A DNA stretch of 64,000 nt, from positions 30,156 through 94,155 of the forward strand of contig CANOHY010000002.1 in the NCBI GenBank assembly GCA_947565915.1. Direction: 5' to 3'. Made by a program: the position numbers and the translations under genes. Below the pieces are notes generated by a model, which searched no databases, was not told the origin of the DNA, and was given only the letters and a program-made list of their open reading frames with translations. Within the stretch, counting starts at the first letter, position 1, and each line of letters begins with the position of its first letter. This stretch comes from an uncultured Eggerthellaceae bacterium (GTDB taxonomy: Bacteria > Actinomycetota > Coriobacteriia > Coriobacteriales > Eggerthellaceae). Below, piece by piece: positions 25,098 through 34,588 of the stretch.

Positions 25098-26344
25098 TCG
25101 ACATCCCAAGCCCCGCAGTTGCCGTGGTAGGACGGCATAATTCGGGAAAGACCACGCTGGTTTGCAAGGTGATAGCCGAGCTGGTGGCACGCGGCAACGA
25201 CGTAGGCAGCGTGAAGCATCACCATCACGGCAATTTCGAGATAGACGTTCCTGGGAAGGATTCCTATCGGCACCGCGAGGCGGGCGCCTCGGAGACGGTT
25301 ATCGCGTCACCCGGGTTGGTGGCTCGCATAAAGACCATACATGAGGAACTCGAATGCGCGCAGATCGTGGCTACGATGCCAGGCCACGATATCGTGATAG
25401 TTGAGGGATATCGCAAGAGCGGCCTTCCCACCATAGAGGTGATGCGCGCTGCGAATGCGTCTGATTCGAACGTGGCTAGAGCTTTCTTGGAGGGCGCGCG
25501 AAGCGGTGCGTCGCTGGGCACCGACTTCGTTCAGGAGTCGCGCGGCGAGTACGCCTTCGTCTTGGATGCCGACGTGCAGTCGCGCATGCCAACGTCGAGC
25601 ACCATTGCCATCGTAAGCGACATACCCGAGGCCATAGAGGCAGCGGGCATCTACGGCATTCCCGTCTTCGCTCTGGATGATGTTTCCTCGATATGCGATT
25701 ACCTCGAGGCGTCGTTCTTGCGTCCGAAGATATCGGTGGTCATACAGGCTGGTGGCGAGAGCCGTCGCATGGGGCAGAGCAAGGCGCTGGTGCCATTCGA
25801 CGGGCGCCCGCTGATATGCCGACTCATCGACCGTCTTTCTCCGGTGGCCGACGAGCTCATCATAACGACGAACGAGGCCGACAAGCTCTCGTTCCTCGAT
25901 GAGCTCTATCCCGAACTTGGGATACGGCTCGTCCCTGACCTCCACGATGATCGTGGCGCGCTACCCGGGCTGCATACGGCCTTGAGCGCGGCAACTTACG
26001 ATTACGTGGCGGTGGTGGCGTGCGACATGCTGTTCGCGTCGCCGCGTCTGGTGGTGGCGGAAGCCACGGCCATGAAGGAGTCGGGTGCAGCCATAGTGGT
26101 CCCGGTGAACAAGCATGGCTTCGAGCCCTTCCATGCCATGTATCGGCGCGAGGCATGCCTTCCAGCAATCGAGGACATGCTCGCGCGCGGCGACAAGCGC
26201 GCCCAGGCATTCTTCGATTCGGTCGACGTGCGTCATTTCACACAGGCAGAGGTGCTGCTCGCTGAACCCATGGGTGGCTGCTTCGCCAATGCGAACACGC
26301 CTGATGAGCTGCGTGCTTGGGAAGACGCTTTGATGGAGATCTGA
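25094..26344 (+). CDS. MobB-MobA fusion: molybdenum cofactor guanylyltransferase
   Basis: One 416-residue chain carries two Moco-maturation domains. Residues 1-205 or so are MobB: P-loop VVGRHNSGKTTL, SVKHHHHGNFEIDVPGKDSYRHREAGA and DIVIVEGYRKSGLP. From about residue 213 comes MobA: VIQAGGESRRMGQSKALVPFD (variant of the LAGGxSxRMG motif), PDLHDDRGALPGL and VVACDMLFASP. MobA attaches GMP to molybdopterin, and MobB is a GTP-binding helper. The ATG at 25094 overlaps the murI stop. The adjacent polyferredoxin and the distant xdhC imply that molybdoenzymes are made. Confidence 0.92.
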   Translation: MIDIPSPAVAVVGRHNSGKTTLVCKVIAELVARGNDVGSVKHHHHGNFEIDVPGKDSYRHREAGASETVIASPGLVARIKTIHEELECAQIVATMPGHDIVIVEGYRKSGLPTIEVMRAANASDSNVARAFLEGARSGASLGTDFVQESRGEYAFVLDADVQSRMPTSSTIAIVSDIPEAIEAAGIYGIPVFALDDVSSICDYLEASFLRPKISVVIQAGGESRRMGQSKALVPFDGRPLICRLIDRLSPVADELIITTNEADKLSFLDELYPELGIRLVPDLHDDRGALPGLHTALSAATYDYVAVVACDMLFASPRLVVAEATAMKESGAAIVVPVNKHGFEPFHAMYRREACLPAIEDMLARGDKRAQAFFDSVDVRHFTQAEVLLAEPMGGCFANANTPDELRAWEDALMEI

Positions 26345-26358
26345 GCTTAGGGGCACTC

Positions 26359-27540
26359 ATGGGCATGTTGAACCTCAACGACATCACCACCATTGCCGAG
26401 TCGCTCAACAGGCCAGCGTTGGCGATCACGCAGCCACGTTGCGTGCGCGTGCGCAACAGGAATGCCTCATGTGGGCGCTGCATCGACGCGTGCGAAGCCG
26501 GATCATTGCAGGTGGTGGATAACGCACTTGAGCTTACGCTGTCGCTGTGCGTGAATTGCGGAGCATGCGCTGCCGTGTGCCCCACCGAGGCGATGCTCAT
26601 GTTGGAGCCCAAGCGAACGCAACTAGCAAGCGACCTTGAAGCTTTGCGGGTTTACTATGCGCGCACACGCGATTTGCAAGATAAGCCGCTGGTGATTGCC
26701 TGCGCGCGTCAGCTCTCTCGTTTCGAAGGGATGCAAGAGCGCGTGGTGGGCGTGCCGTGCCTTGCGCACATGGATGTGCCACTTCTGCTCGATGCGGTGA
26801 CCAAGCACCCTGCAGGCGTTTTGCTGGTTGACGGGAATTGCGCCACGTGCAAGCTTGGGTGGTGCAGCGAACGAATGGACGCGGTAGTGGGGGAGTCGTG
26901 CGCTCTTACGGAAGCTGCGTTGGGTGGTCGGAGCAGCGGCGAGATGACCGTCAAGCGAGCATCGCAGATGCCATCGCATGTGCAGCGCAAAACGGGAGAA
27001 GAGGAATTCGATAGCACGAAGCGAAGCTTCTTCTCGAACGCTGCCGACGAGATGAAGCTCACGGTGCTCTCGGCCGCGCGCACCACTCTCGAGGAGAAGC
27101 TCGGCGGTAACCAGAAGAGCATCGCCGAACAGCTAAAGGTGAAGGAGAACGGTTCGCTTCCGCAATACCCGATGCCCCAGCACATGGAGGCGCTCGACGC
27201 GCTCGATTCACTGGAGCCTGCACCCGATGCGCAGTTCGACTCGCCTTTGTTCGCGCTGATTGACATCGAAACCGAGCGCTGCAATGCTTGCGGCATGTGC
27301 GCTACCTTCTGCCCGACTGGCGCCATTTCGCGTGGTGCTTCATTGCCTGGCACGCGCACGGTATCGCGCCTCGATTTCTTGCCTTGCGATTGCGTGGCCT
27401 GTGGGCTTTGCGAGGACGTGTGCCTGAAGAAGTGCTTGCACCTGCGCCACGACGTCACTGCTGAGGAGCTCTTCTCGCTTGATCCTCTTCAGTTCGAACT
27501 TGGAGCAAATGCGTCAAAGCGCACACTGCCTTTTGCCTGA
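26359..27540 (+). CDS. multi-cluster [4Fe-4S] ferredoxin protein
   Basis: A cytoplasmic electron-transfer protein of 393 residues with clusters at both ends. The N-terminus has NASCGRCIDACEAG and CVNCGACAAVCPTEA. The middle (about 90-170) resembles a domain with CARQL, GVPCLAHMD and a Cys-rich DGNCATCKLGWCSERM. The C-terminus has CNACGMCATFCPTGA and CVACGLCEDVCLKKCLHL. A charged linker of about 80 residues joins them. It follows mobBA by 14 bp; similar proteins accompany molybdopterin oxidoreductases, but none is encoded here. The partner is unknown. The ATG at 26359 has AGGGG upstream. Confidence 0.8.
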   Translation: MGMLNLNDITTIAESLNRPALAITQPRCVRVRNRNASCGRCIDACEAGSLQVVDNALELTLSLCVNCGACAAVCPTEAMLMLEPKRTQLASDLEALRVYYARTRDLQDKPLVIACARQLSRFEGMQERVVGVPCLAHMDVPLLLDAVTKHPAGVLLVDGNCATCKLGWCSERMDAVVGESCALTEAALGGRSSGEMTVKRASQMPSHVQRKTGEEEFDSTKRSFFSNAADEMKLTVLSAARTTLEEKLGGNQKSIAEQLKVKENGSLPQYPMPQHMEALDALDSLEPAPDAQFDSPLFALIDIETERCNACGMCATFCPTGAISRGASLPGTRTVSRLDFLPCDCVACGLCEDVCLKKCLHLRHDVTAEELFSLDPLQFELGANASKRTLPFA

Positions 27541-27551
27541 GTTTAGTAAAT

Positions 27552-27702
27552 GATGCCCGACTTTGATGCGCACAGCTAAAGCTTCGCCGCCAAGCGTTAC
27601 GGCGAAATCTTTAACCAACCAGTTGTTTTTACCAACCTAATCCAGATTTCACCTACGCTTGTGCGCTCCAGAAATAGCTGTGTCACATCAAAGTCGGGCA
27701 TC
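27552..27702. repeat. palindromic intergenic element, subtype A (R1-A2)
   Basis: A 151-bp element bounded by a perfect 17-bp inverted repeat (GATGCCCGACTTTGATG at 27552-27568; complement at 27686-27702). On the minus strand it shares GATGTGACA, GCTATTTCTGGAGCGC and CGCTTGGCGGCGAAGCTTTA with the element at 14712-14829. The bases next to the core differ between copies (ACAGCT/AGCTGT here, ATGGCT/AGCCAT there) but remain complementary. It begins 12 bp after the ferredoxin stop and could also act as its terminator. Confidence 0.78.
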
Positions 27703-27721
27703 TCAAAAAAATGAAAAGCGA

Positions 27722-27797
27722 CTGAGCGAAGAGTCGTAGTTTTAACCCCCGCCGGGAGCGCAGCGACCGAGGAGTAAAACGAAGACCCTTCGCTCAG
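27722..27797 (-). repeat. core-hairpin repeat, copy 2 (R2-2)
   Basis: Outer stem CTGAGCGAAG/CTTCGCTCAG (27722-27731 with 27788-27797) and inner stem GTTTTA/TAAAAC enclose, on the minus strand, the same apex as copies 1 and 3, with only two substitutions. It lies 19 bp from the adjacent palindromic element. Confidence 0.75.
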
Positions 27798-27841
27798 GCA
27801 TTGTTGCTGGCGCTTCATGGTGCGCATGTGCGGGAAAGGTG

Positions 27842-27877
27842 TGCTATACTCCGAATGCTTTATTACAGTAAAGCATT
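27842..27877 (+). promoter_or_regulatory. extended -10 promoter and leader hairpin of the ABC transporter operon
   Basis: TGCTATACT (27842-27850) is an extended -10 promoter element without a good -35. The leader right after it forms a 9-bp hairpin, AATGCTTTA (27854-27862) with TAAAGCATT (27869-27877). This could be an operator or an mRNA-stability hairpin. The lipoprotein gene starts 56 bp further on with AAAAGGAGAGGG as ribosome site. Confidence 0.5.
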
Positions 27878-27933
27878 AGATGGCTGGAGACTGCTGACAA
27901 GGTTGTTCTCCAGAGCGAAAAGGAGAGGGATCA

Positions 27934-28779
27934 ATGAAGAAGTTGAAGGTTCTGGGAATCGCGGCTTGCGCATTGGCGCTTGCTGCCTTCGTGTTGGCAG
28001 GCTGCTCGGGCCAGAGCGCATCGAAGCCTGCTGAGTCGAATAACAACGCAAGCAACGAACCTGCTGAAGAGACGTTCAAGCTCATCGTTGGGTTCGATCA
28101 GGAGTTTCCGCCCTATGGCTACATCGGCGATGACGGCCAATTCGCTGGCGTTGACCTCGACCTCGCCAAAGAGGTTGCCGCTTACAACAACTGGGAGATA
28201 GAGCTTCTGCCCATCGACTGGGACTCGAAGGATGCCATGCTCGATGCCGGCACTATCAACTGCATCTGGAACGGCTTCACCATGGAAGGCCGCGAAACCG
28301 ATTACACTTTCAGCGAGCCTTACATGCTGAACAGCCAGGTGCTGGTGACCAAGGCGGGAAGCGAGATTACCTCCATCGAGGATTGCGTGGGCAAGGTTGT
28401 GATGACCCAGACTGGCAGTGCAGGCTTGGATTGCCTGAACTCCGATGACTACGCAGCCATCACGGCGAACTTCGCCGGCGGCGAGCCGCAGACCTTGGCA
28501 GATTACAACAACATCTTCATGCAGCTCGATTCGGGCATGGTGGATGCGGTGGTATGCGACTCCTCGTACTATGCAGTGCAGAACCTGGCCAACCCTGATA
28601 AGTACGTGATTGCTCAGGAGCTGTTGAACGAGCATTTCGCCGTGGGCTTCAAGAAGGGCGAGGACGAGCTTGCCAAGACGGTGAGCGATACCTTGAAGAC
28701 GCTCTATGGCAACGGCACCGTTGCCACCGTTCTCGAGAAGTACCCCGACATCGATCCCGACAACTGGATCCTCATCTAA
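27934..28779 (+). CDS. amino-acid ABC transporter substrate-binding lipoprotein
   Basis: A 281-residue extracellular solute-binding protein of family 3. The signal peptide ends in the lipobox VLAGC with the lipidated Cys at residue 24, followed by a Ser/Ala/Asn linker. The mature domain has LIVGFDQEFPPYGYIGDDGQFAGVDLDLAKEVA and DWDSKDAMLDAGTINCIWNGFTMEGRE, which are hallmark stretches for polar amino-acid binding proteins. Permease and ATPase genes follow. The ligand (polar amino acid such as glutamine, or cystine) cannot be fixed by reading. Confidence 0.92.
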   Translation: MKKLKVLGIAACALALAAFVLAGCSGQSASKPAESNNNASNEPAEETFKLIVGFDQEFPPYGYIGDDGQFAGVDLDLAKEVAAYNNWEIELLPIDWDSKDAMLDAGTINCIWNGFTMEGRETDYTFSEPYMLNSQVLVTKAGSEITSIEDCVGKVVMTQTGSAGLDCLNSDDYAAITANFAGGEPQTLADYNNIFMQLDSGMVDAVVCDSSYYAVQNLANPDKYVIAQELLNEHFAVGFKKGEDELAKTVSDTLKTLYGNGTVATVLEKYPDIDPDNWILI

Positions 28780-28789
28780 TAGAAATTCG

Positions 28790-28825
28790 AAAGCGCCTGT
28801 CCCTGCATAAGGGGGCAGGCGCTTT
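28790..28825 (+). terminator. intra-operon hairpin between lipoprotein and permease genes
   Basis: AAAGCGCCTG (28790-28799) pairs perfectly with CAGGCGCTTT (28816-28825), with TCCC/GGGG extending the stem. No U-run follows, so it may only attenuate. Such a hairpin would let more binding protein than permease be made. Confidence 0.65.
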
Positions 28826-28852
28826 GCTGTGCTTGCGATAGAAAGCCGATGC

Positions 28853-29566
28853 GTGGAATTCGTTGACTTCATAAACTCGATAGGGCCTGTTCTGGGGCTT
28901 AATCCCGATAAGATGCAGTTCTCGGTGATCTTGGAGCTCATGGGCAGCGGGCTCGTTCTCACGGGGCAGATCTTCATCGTCACCCTGCTGGGCGCATTGC
29001 CCTTGGGCGTGCTCATAGCGCTTGGTCGCATGAGCCGTTTCAAGCCGCTGGCTTGGCTCATGCGCATCTACATCTCGTTCATGCGCGGAACGCCGCTCAT
29101 GCTGCAGCTCATGGCCATCATGTTCGGTCCTTATTACTTGTTCGGCATGAGCCTGGATGCCAATTGGAAGTTCTGGGCATGCGATATCGGCTTCGTGCTG
29201 AACTATGCGGCCTACTTCGCGGAGATCTATCGCTCGGGCATCCAGTCCATACCGCCAGGCCAATACGAGGCAGCGCAGGTATTGGGCTACTCGCGCACCC
29301 AAACGTTCATGCGCATCGTGCTGCCGCAAGTCATAAAGCGCATACTGCCCGCCATGGGCAACGAGATCATCACCCTGGTGAAAGACACGTCGCTGGCTTT
29401 CGTGCTGGGCGTGATGGAGATGTTCTCCGAGGCCAAGGCCATTGCAGCATCTCAGGTGTCCATGGTGCCCTATATCATCGCAGCCCTTATATACTGGGCC
29501 TTCACTATTGTCGTGGAAGTCATCTTGAGCCGCGTCGAGAAGAAGCTGGATTACTACCATGACTGA
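28853..29566 (+). CDS. amino-acid ABC transporter permease
   Basis: A His/Glu/Gln/Arg-type permease of about 237 residues with several membrane helices ([49 protein letters not shown]). The EAA loop is [33 protein letters not shown], split here around Pro, and contacts the ATPase. The GTG at 28853 is preferred; an earlier GTG at 28829 lies in the tail of the upstream hairpin. It overlaps the ATPase gene by 8 bp. Confidence 0.9.
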   Translation: MEFVDFINSIGPVLGLNPDKMQFSVILELMGSGLVLTGQIFIVTLLGALPLGVLIALGRMSRFKPLAWLMRIYISFMRGTPLMLQLMAIMFGPYYLFGMSLDANWKFWACDIGFVLNYAAYFAEIYRSGIQSIPPGQYEAAQVLGYSRTQTFMRIVLPQVIKRILPAMGNEIITLVKDTSLAFVLGVMEMFSEAKAIAASQVSMVPYIIAALIYWAFTIVVEVILSRVEKKLDYYHD

Positions 29567-30329
29567 GCAGAGCCAACATCTCGTCGACTTGTCCAACGCG
29601 CGCAAGAGCTTCGGAAGCACCGAGGTGCTCAAGAGCATCTCGCTTACGGTGGATCCCGGAGAGGTGCTTGCCATCATCGGTCCTTCGGGCGGAGGAAAAT
29701 CGACTCTTTTGCGCTGCTGCACGCTGCTTGAGAAGCTCGACGGGGGAGCGCTTTCCTATGGCGATTGCACGGTGACGCGCGACGTCGACGGAGTTGCTGT
29801 TTACGGCAGCAAGGACGAGCTCGCTCGCGCCCGCGAGCATTTCGGGCTCGTTTTCCAGAACTTCAACCTGTTTCCTCATTACACCGTCATGCGGAATCTG
29901 GTGGACGCCCCCATTGCCGTGAAGAAGATGAGCAGGGAAGACGCCGAGCGCAAGGCGATCGGCTTGTTGGAGCGCATGGGGCTTGAGGGCAAGGAGAACA
30001 TGGTGCCTTGCGAGCTTTCGGGCGGACAGCAGCAACGCGTTGCCATAGCCCGTGCGCTCATGCTCGATCCCGACGTGCTCTTCTTCGATGAGCCCACCAG
30101 CGCGCTCGACCCCGAGCTCACTAAAGGCGTGCTGCGCGTCATTCGGTCGCTTGCCGAAGAGCACATGACCATGGTCATCGTGACGCATGAGATGAAGTTC
30201 GCGCGCGACGTGGCCGACCATGTCATATTCATGGATGGCGGCGTAATCGTGGAGCAAGGCCGGGCTGCCGAGGTCATCGAGAATCCCCAGCACGAACGCA
30301 CCAAGGCATTCCTCTTCACCGAAGAATGA
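29559..30329 (+). CDS. amino-acid ABC transporter ATP-binding protein
   Basis: A 256-residue ATPase that powers the upstream permease. Walker A is GPSGGGKST, the Q-loop is [10 protein letters not shown], the signature is LSGGQQQR, Walker B is [13 protein letters not shown] and the switch His is in IVTHEM. An insert around residues 65-90 ([21 protein letters not shown]) is somewhat longer than in GlnQ. The 8-bp overlap with the permease gene suggests coupled synthesis. Confidence 0.94.
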   Translation: MTEQSQHLVDLSNARKSFGSTEVLKSISLTVDPGEVLAIIGPSGGGKSTLLRCCTLLEKLDGGALSYGDCTVTRDVDGVAVYGSKDELARAREHFGLVFQNFNLFPHYTVMRNLVDAPIAVKKMSREDAERKAIGLLERMGLEGKENMVPCELSGGQQQRVAIARALMLDPDVLFFDEPTSALDPELTKGVLRVIRSLAEEHMTMVIVTHEMKFARDVADHVIFMDGGVIVEQGRAAEVIENPQHERTKAFLFTEE

Positions 30330-30541
30330 TGGCGCGCTCGCAAGCCATGCGGTTTCGGATCTTTCGGCGATTCGTGCCCACTCTGAGCTTGTTCACAATA
30401 GGTTTTCATTTGAGCTTAAATCGAGCTTAACCAATCTTACGCAGAGTTGACGTTATCGTCAGGTTCGTGGTCAGCGCTCCAATGCGTGCTATTGTCGTGC
30501 CAGTTCACAATAGCGAATCCGAATAGCAAAGGAGCGTTGTC
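30330..30541 (+). promoter_or_regulatory. htrA upstream region with 11-bp-period direct repeats
   Basis: Two GAGCTTAA copies (30412-30419 and 30423-30430) are spaced 11 bp apart, the phasing of OmpR/PhoB-type response-regulator sites. A TGACG..CGTCA palindrome lies at 30448-30461. An 11-bp direct repeat GTTCACAATAG occurs at 30391-30401 and 30503-30513. TGCTATTGT (30487-30495) may be an extended -10. AAAGGAG (30528-30534) precedes the ATG. Confidence 0.45.
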
Positions 30542-32218
30542 ATGACAGATTCGCCTTACAACGGCTACCAACCCTATGGACAGCCATCACAGCGGCCTGG
30601 GCAGCCTGATCAGCCTGAGCAAACCAATGGGCTAGAGCCCCAGCAGCAAGCATCGTACCAGCAGAGCTATGAGCAGCCGTCGCAGCAGCCTGGGCAGGGT
30701 CAGCCGGCACACAGCTTCGAGCATCGGGGCTATGGGCAGCAACCCGAGTCGCGCATCGAGCCGGTGATTCCCGCGTCTTCCGAATATGGGCAAGCGGCGC
30801 CTACTGCGAGCGTTTCTGGCACGCCGTCGCATGCAAGCACAGCGACGAGCTTCGAGGGCACGCAGACAGTGCCCCTGCATGCGCAGCACGAGGCCGTTGC
30901 TTCGCCGAGCCCTTACGGCAAGAAGAATGGCGCCAGTGGTGGCAAGACATTCCTCTTCGGGTTCCTGGGGGCGCTTCTGGCCTGCGTAGTATGCCTGGGA
31001 GGCTATGCGCTCATCTTCGGCGGCGGCAAGGGAGCAGCCAGCTCGACGTACATCGGCACGCAGGATAGCTCGATCATCGAGGCTACCGAAGAGGGCTCGA
31101 CGCTTGCCGAGGCCGTGGCTGCGAAGGTGCTGCCTTCGGTCGTAGCCGTCTACAACTACCAAGACCAATCGTCTGCCAGCATGTATGGCCAGCGCAGTAC
31201 CACATCGAGCGACCTGGTTGCCACGGGCATGGGCTCGGGTGTGGTGATCAGCGATGACGGCTACATAATCACCAACTATCATGTGGTAGATTCCGCGAAG
31301 GTGGTCACCGTTTCGTTCAATGGCGAGGAGCGTGATGCTAAGTACATCGGAGGCGACAGCAGCTCCGACATTGCCGTGATCAAGGTTGACGACGCCTCGG
31401 GCTTGAAAGCAGCCGATATCGGCGATTCCGACACGCTGCGCATCGGCGAGTGGGTTATGACGGTGGGTGCACCGCTCGGTCTCGAGCAGTCGGTGGCTAC
31501 GGGCGTGGTCTCTGCCACCAATCGCTCCACCTACATGGATTCGTCGGCTTCTGATGGCTACAGCATGTACACGCAAACCACTCCCGAGTACACCTATTAT
31601 CCGAACATGATCCAAACCGATGCCGTGATCAACCCCGGTAACTCGGGCGGTGCGCTCGTTGATGCTGACGGCAAGCTCATTGGCATCAACGCCATGATCT
31701 CGTCCTATTCCGGCGACTACGCTGGTGTTGGCTTCGCCATTCCGGTGAACTACGCTGTGGGCATCGCTACCGACGTGATCGCTGGCAAGACGCCCACCCA
31801 TGCCATGCTGGGCGTATCCATCTCAACGGTGAACAGCCAAAACGCGCAACGCTACGGGTTCTCGGCCAAGGCAGGTGCATACATCAACGCCATTACGCCA
31901 GGTACGGGGGCCGCTGAGTCGGATCTGCGGGAAGGCGACATCATCACGGCCATCAACGGCCATGAGGTGAGCTCGGCTACCGACGTCACCCTGGAAGTGC
32001 GCTCGCACAATGTGGGCGATACCGTAAGCGTCACCGTTGATCGCAATGGTGCCGAGGAGAAAGTCGATGTGGTGTTGAGCTCCGATGAGCTCATCGCGAA
32101 CAGCGCGCCGCAGCAAAACCAGCAGTCACCGAATGGCTCGGGTGGCACTGACGGCTCGAACGGCAACGGCTATTCGCGCGATGACATCGAGCGGTTCCTG
32201 AGGCTCTTCGGGTTCTAG
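30542..32218 (+). CDS. HtrA/DegP-type membrane-anchored serine protease with PDZ domain
   Basis: An envelope quality-control protease of 558 residues. The first 130 are a Gln/Pro/Ser-rich cytoplasmic segment, and one membrane helix follows (about 136-160, FLFGFLGALLACVVCLGGYALIF). The trypsin-like domain has His247 (ITNYHVVDS), Asp276 (SSDIAVI) and Ser368 (NPGNSGGALV). A single PDZ domain (about 430-515, GAYINAITPGTGAAESDLREGDIITAINGHEV) and a Gly/Asn/Ser tail end the protein. It is monocistronic, with a terminator after it. Control by a two-component system is suggested by the upstream repeats. Confidence 0.93.
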   Translation: MTDSPYNGYQPYGQPSQRPGQPDQPEQTNGLEPQQQASYQQSYEQPSQQPGQGQPAHSFEHRGYGQQPESRIEPVIPASSEYGQAAPTASVSGTPSHASTATSFEGTQTVPLHAQHEAVASPSPYGKKNGASGGKTFLFGFLGALLACVVCLGGYALIFGGGKGAASSTYIGTQDSSIIEATEEGSTLAEAVAAKVLPSVVAVYNYQDQSSASMYGQRSTTSSDLVATGMGSGVVISDDGYIITNYHVVDSAKVVTVSFNGEERDAKYIGGDSSSDIAVIKVDDASGLKAADIGDSDTLRIGEWVMTVGAPLGLEQSVATGVVSATNRSTYMDSSASDGYSMYTQTTPEYTYYPNMIQTDAVINPGNSGGALVDADGKLIGINAMISSYSGDYAGVGFAIPVNYAVGIATDVIAGKTPTHAMLGVSISTVNSQNAQRYGFSAKAGAYINAITPGTGAAESDLREGDIITAINGHEVSSATDVTLEVRSHNVGDTVSVTVDRNGAEEKVDVVLSSDELIANSAPQQNQQSPNGSGGTDGSNGNGYSRDDIERFLRLFGF

Positions 32219-32266
32219 GAATGAAAGGCTTGAGCCATCGAGCCCAAGCATCGAGCAAGCTTTCGG

Positions 32267-32297
32267 AAAAGCGGTCGCCCTGCGGCCGCTTTTCTCG
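32267..32297 (+). terminator. terminator after the HtrA gene
   Basis: AAAAGCGG (32267-32274) pairs with CCGCTTTT (32286-32293), followed by CTCGTT. It separates the protease gene from the pyrH operon. Confidence 0.75.
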
Positions 32298-32355
32298 TTG
32301 GGATGCGCAAAATCAGGTAATATGAATCAAGCATGTTCCCGATGAGAGGACGTCT

Positions 32356-33072
32356 ATGTCTGAGGATTACAAGTACAAGCGCGTGCTCCTTAAGCTGTCG
32401 GGAGAGGCCCTTGCAGGTGATCAGGGCTACGGAATAGATCCGCGCGTGGTTGACGAGCTGGCCGAGCAGATTGCCGAGATAGTACACGACGGCGTGGAAG
32501 TTGCCATCGTGGTAGGTGGAGGCAACATCTTCCGCGGCTTGGCTGGGTCTGCCGAGGGCATGGATCGCGCCCAAGCCGACTACATCGGCATGCTGGCCAC
32601 CGTGATGAACGCGCTTGCGCTCCAAGACGCCTTCGAGCGCCATGGCATAGTGAGCCGCGTGCAATCGGCCATCAACATGCTGCAGGTGTCCGAACCCTAC
32701 ATCCGCCGACGTGCCGAGCGCCATTTGGAGAAGGGCCGCGTGGTCATCTTGGCAGCCGGCACGGGCAATCCCTACTTCACCACCGATACCACTGCCGCCT
32801 TGCGCGCATGCGAGCTCGACGTGGATTGCCTCATGAAGGCTACGAAGGTCGATGGCGTCTACGACAGCGACCCCATGAAGAATCCCGACGCCAAGAAGTT
32901 CGACGAGATATCCTACATGGATGTCATCGCCAAGGAGCTGCATGTGATGGACACCACGGCAACATCGCTTTGCATGGATAACAACATGCCGATGATCGTG
33001 TTCGATCTAACCCGGCCTGGCAATATCGCTCGAGCGCTGAAGGGCGAGAACGTCGGCACCGTTGTGAAGTAG
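32356..33072 (+). CDS. pyrH: UMP kinase
   Basis: Phosphorylates UMP to UDP; bacterial hexameric amino-acid-kinase fold, 238 residues. Motifs: [63 protein letters not shown] and [16 protein letters not shown]. It opens the pyrH-frr-uppS-cdsA-dxr-rseP-ispG-proS run. In many bacteria rpsB and tsf stand just before it; here a protease gene does. Confidence 0.95.
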   Translation: MSEDYKYKRVLLKLSGEALAGDQGYGIDPRVVDELAEQIAEIVHDGVEVAIVVGGGNIFRGLAGSAEGMDRAQADYIGMLATVMNALALQDAFERHGIVSRVQSAINMLQVSEPYIRRRAERHLEKGRVVILAAGTGNPYFTTDTTAALRACELDVDCLMKATKVDGVYDSDPMKNPDAKKFDEISYMDVIAKELHVMDTTATSLCMDNNMPMIVFDLTRPGNIARALKGENVGTVVK

Positions 33073-33099
33073 AGGGCGCGCAAGTCGAAAGGACCTATC

Positions 33100-33660
33100 A
33101 TGGAAATCGAAGAGGCAATGCTAGCTGCAGAGGAGCGCATGGAGAAGGCAATCGACAGCCTTGCCAATGCCTTCGGCAGCGTTCGCACGGGGCGCGCCAA
33201 TGCGAAGGTGCTCGACCGCATCACCGTTGAGTACTACGGGGCGCAAACGCCCATCAATCAAATTGCCGGCATCAAGTCGCCCGACGCCCATCTTCTGGTG
33301 ATCGAGCCTTGGGACAAGGGCGCCCTCAAGGCCATCGAGAAGGCCATCCAAGAAAGCGACCTGGGCGTTTCGCCTTCGAACGACGGGGCGGTCATTCGCT
33401 TGCCCTTCCCGTCGCTCACCGAGGAGCGCCGCCGTGAGCTCGTGAAGCAGTGCAAGGGCTACGCCGAAGAAGCGCGCGTGGCTGTGCGCAATGCGCGTCG
33501 CGACGCGAACAGCGAACTTGCCAAGGCCCAGAAGGGCGGCGAGCTCACCGAAGATGATGTGCATTCTGGCGAGGCCAGCGTGCAGAAGCTCACGGATAGC
33601 TACATTGCCAAGGTTGACGACCTCTTCAAGAAGAAGGAAGAGGAAGTGATGGAGATCTAG
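33100..33660 (+). CDS. frr: ribosome recycling factor
   Basis: Splits post-termination ribosomes together with EF-G. It has the standard length (186 residues) and motifs: SVRTGRANAKVLDRITVEYYG, TPINQIAGIKSPDA, LGVSPSNDGAVIRLPFPSLTEERRRELVKQ and a C-terminal KVDDLFKKKEEEVMEI. The ATG follows a GAAAGGACC ribosome site. It is 27 bp after pyrH, the usual order. Confidence 0.96.
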   Translation: MEIEEAMLAAEERMEKAIDSLANAFGSVRTGRANAKVLDRITVEYYGAQTPINQIAGIKSPDAHLLVIEPWDKGALKAIEKAIQESDLGVSPSNDGAVIRLPFPSLTEERRRELVKQCKGYAEEARVAVRNARRDANSELAKAQKGGELTEDDVHSGEASVQKLTDSYIAKVDDLFKKKEEEVMEI

Positions 33661-33809
33661 GTTCCGCTGAGACGCCATCGGGCACCCTATCTCGTTGCTT
33701 CTCGCGAACGCAGCGCGTACCGAAGTACGATTGGTTCGCAAGGTACTACGAATTGGATATCGAATGACGTCTTAGCTGCCTTGGATCAACTTGCGAGATT
33801 AGGCAGCAT
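33661..33809. other. frr-uppS intergenic region
   Basis: Within these 149 bp are a small palindrome GTACCGAAGTAC and related CGAA-containing stretches, but no convincing promoter, gene or terminator was seen. Confidence 0.3.
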
Positions 33810-34586
33810 TTGAACAAAAGCCTCGACGACATATACCCGCATCCACCTGTTGGGCTTGATCCAGCAAAGCTCGACCTAGCCCGCATTCCCCAACATGTGG
33901 CTGTCATCATGGACGGCAATGGCCGTTGGGCAAAGAAGCGCGCGCTCAACCGGCTGAAGGGCCACAAGGCGGGAATCGAAGCTGTTCGCGAGACCATTCG
34001 CGCGGCTTCCGATACGGGAGTGCGCTACCTCACCATCTACTCGTTCAGCACCGAGAACTGGAAGCGCCCAGAAGATGAGGTGCAAGGGCTCATGGAGCTC
34101 TTCGCGAACACCATGCTTGCCGAAGTTGATGGCTTGCACGAGGAGCATGTGCGCGTGAAGACCATCGGCGATTTGTCGCTTTTGCCTACGGAGACGCGCG
34201 AGGCATTCGAGGAGGCGTGGCAGAAGACGAAAGACAACGATGGCATGACGCTGGTGGTTGCCGTGAACTACGGTTCGCGACAGGAGATCTTGAACGCGGC
34301 GCAAGCACTCGTTGACGATGCGCTTGCAGCCGATAAGCACGGAGAGGCACCTTCGCCTGTGAGCGAAGAGGCATTCGAAGCTGTGCTCGACACAAGTGGC
34401 ATACCCGACCCTGAGCTGCTCATCCGCACCAGCGGGGAACGGCGCCTGTCGAATTTCCTGCTATGGCAGCTGGCCTACACCGAGTTCGTGTCGTCTGAGG
34501 TGCTTTGGCCCGACTTCGACCGCTACGAGTTTCTGCGAGCGCTTCTTGAGTACCAAAGCCGCGACCGGCGATTCGGGGCGGTGTAG
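33810..34586 (+). CDS. uppS: isoprenyl (undecaprenyl) diphosphate synthase
   Basis: Makes the polyprenyl carrier for cell-wall synthesis. Family marks: HVAVIMDGNGRWAKKR, GHKAGIEAVRETIRAA, YLTIYSFSTENWKRP, and the C-terminal IPDPELLIRTSGERRLSNFLLWQLAYTEF. The TTG at 33810 gives 258 residues and a 25-residue leader (NKSLDDIYPHPPVGLDPAKL) before the conserved fold. It lies 2 bp before cdsA. Chain length of the product is assumed, not seen. Confidence 0.93.
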   Translation: MNKSLDDIYPHPPVGLDPAKLDLARIPQHVAVIMDGNGRWAKKRALNRLKGHKAGIEAVRETIRAASDTGVRYLTIYSFSTENWKRPEDEVQGLMELFANTMLAEVDGLHEEHVRVKTIGDLSLLPTETREAFEEAWQKTKDNDGMTLVVAVNYGSRQEILNAAQALVDDALAADKHGEAPSPVSEEAFEAVLDTSGIPDPELLIRTSGERRLSNFLLWQLAYTEFVSSEVLWPDFDRYEFLRALLEYQSRDRRFGAV

Positions 34587-34588
34587 CC

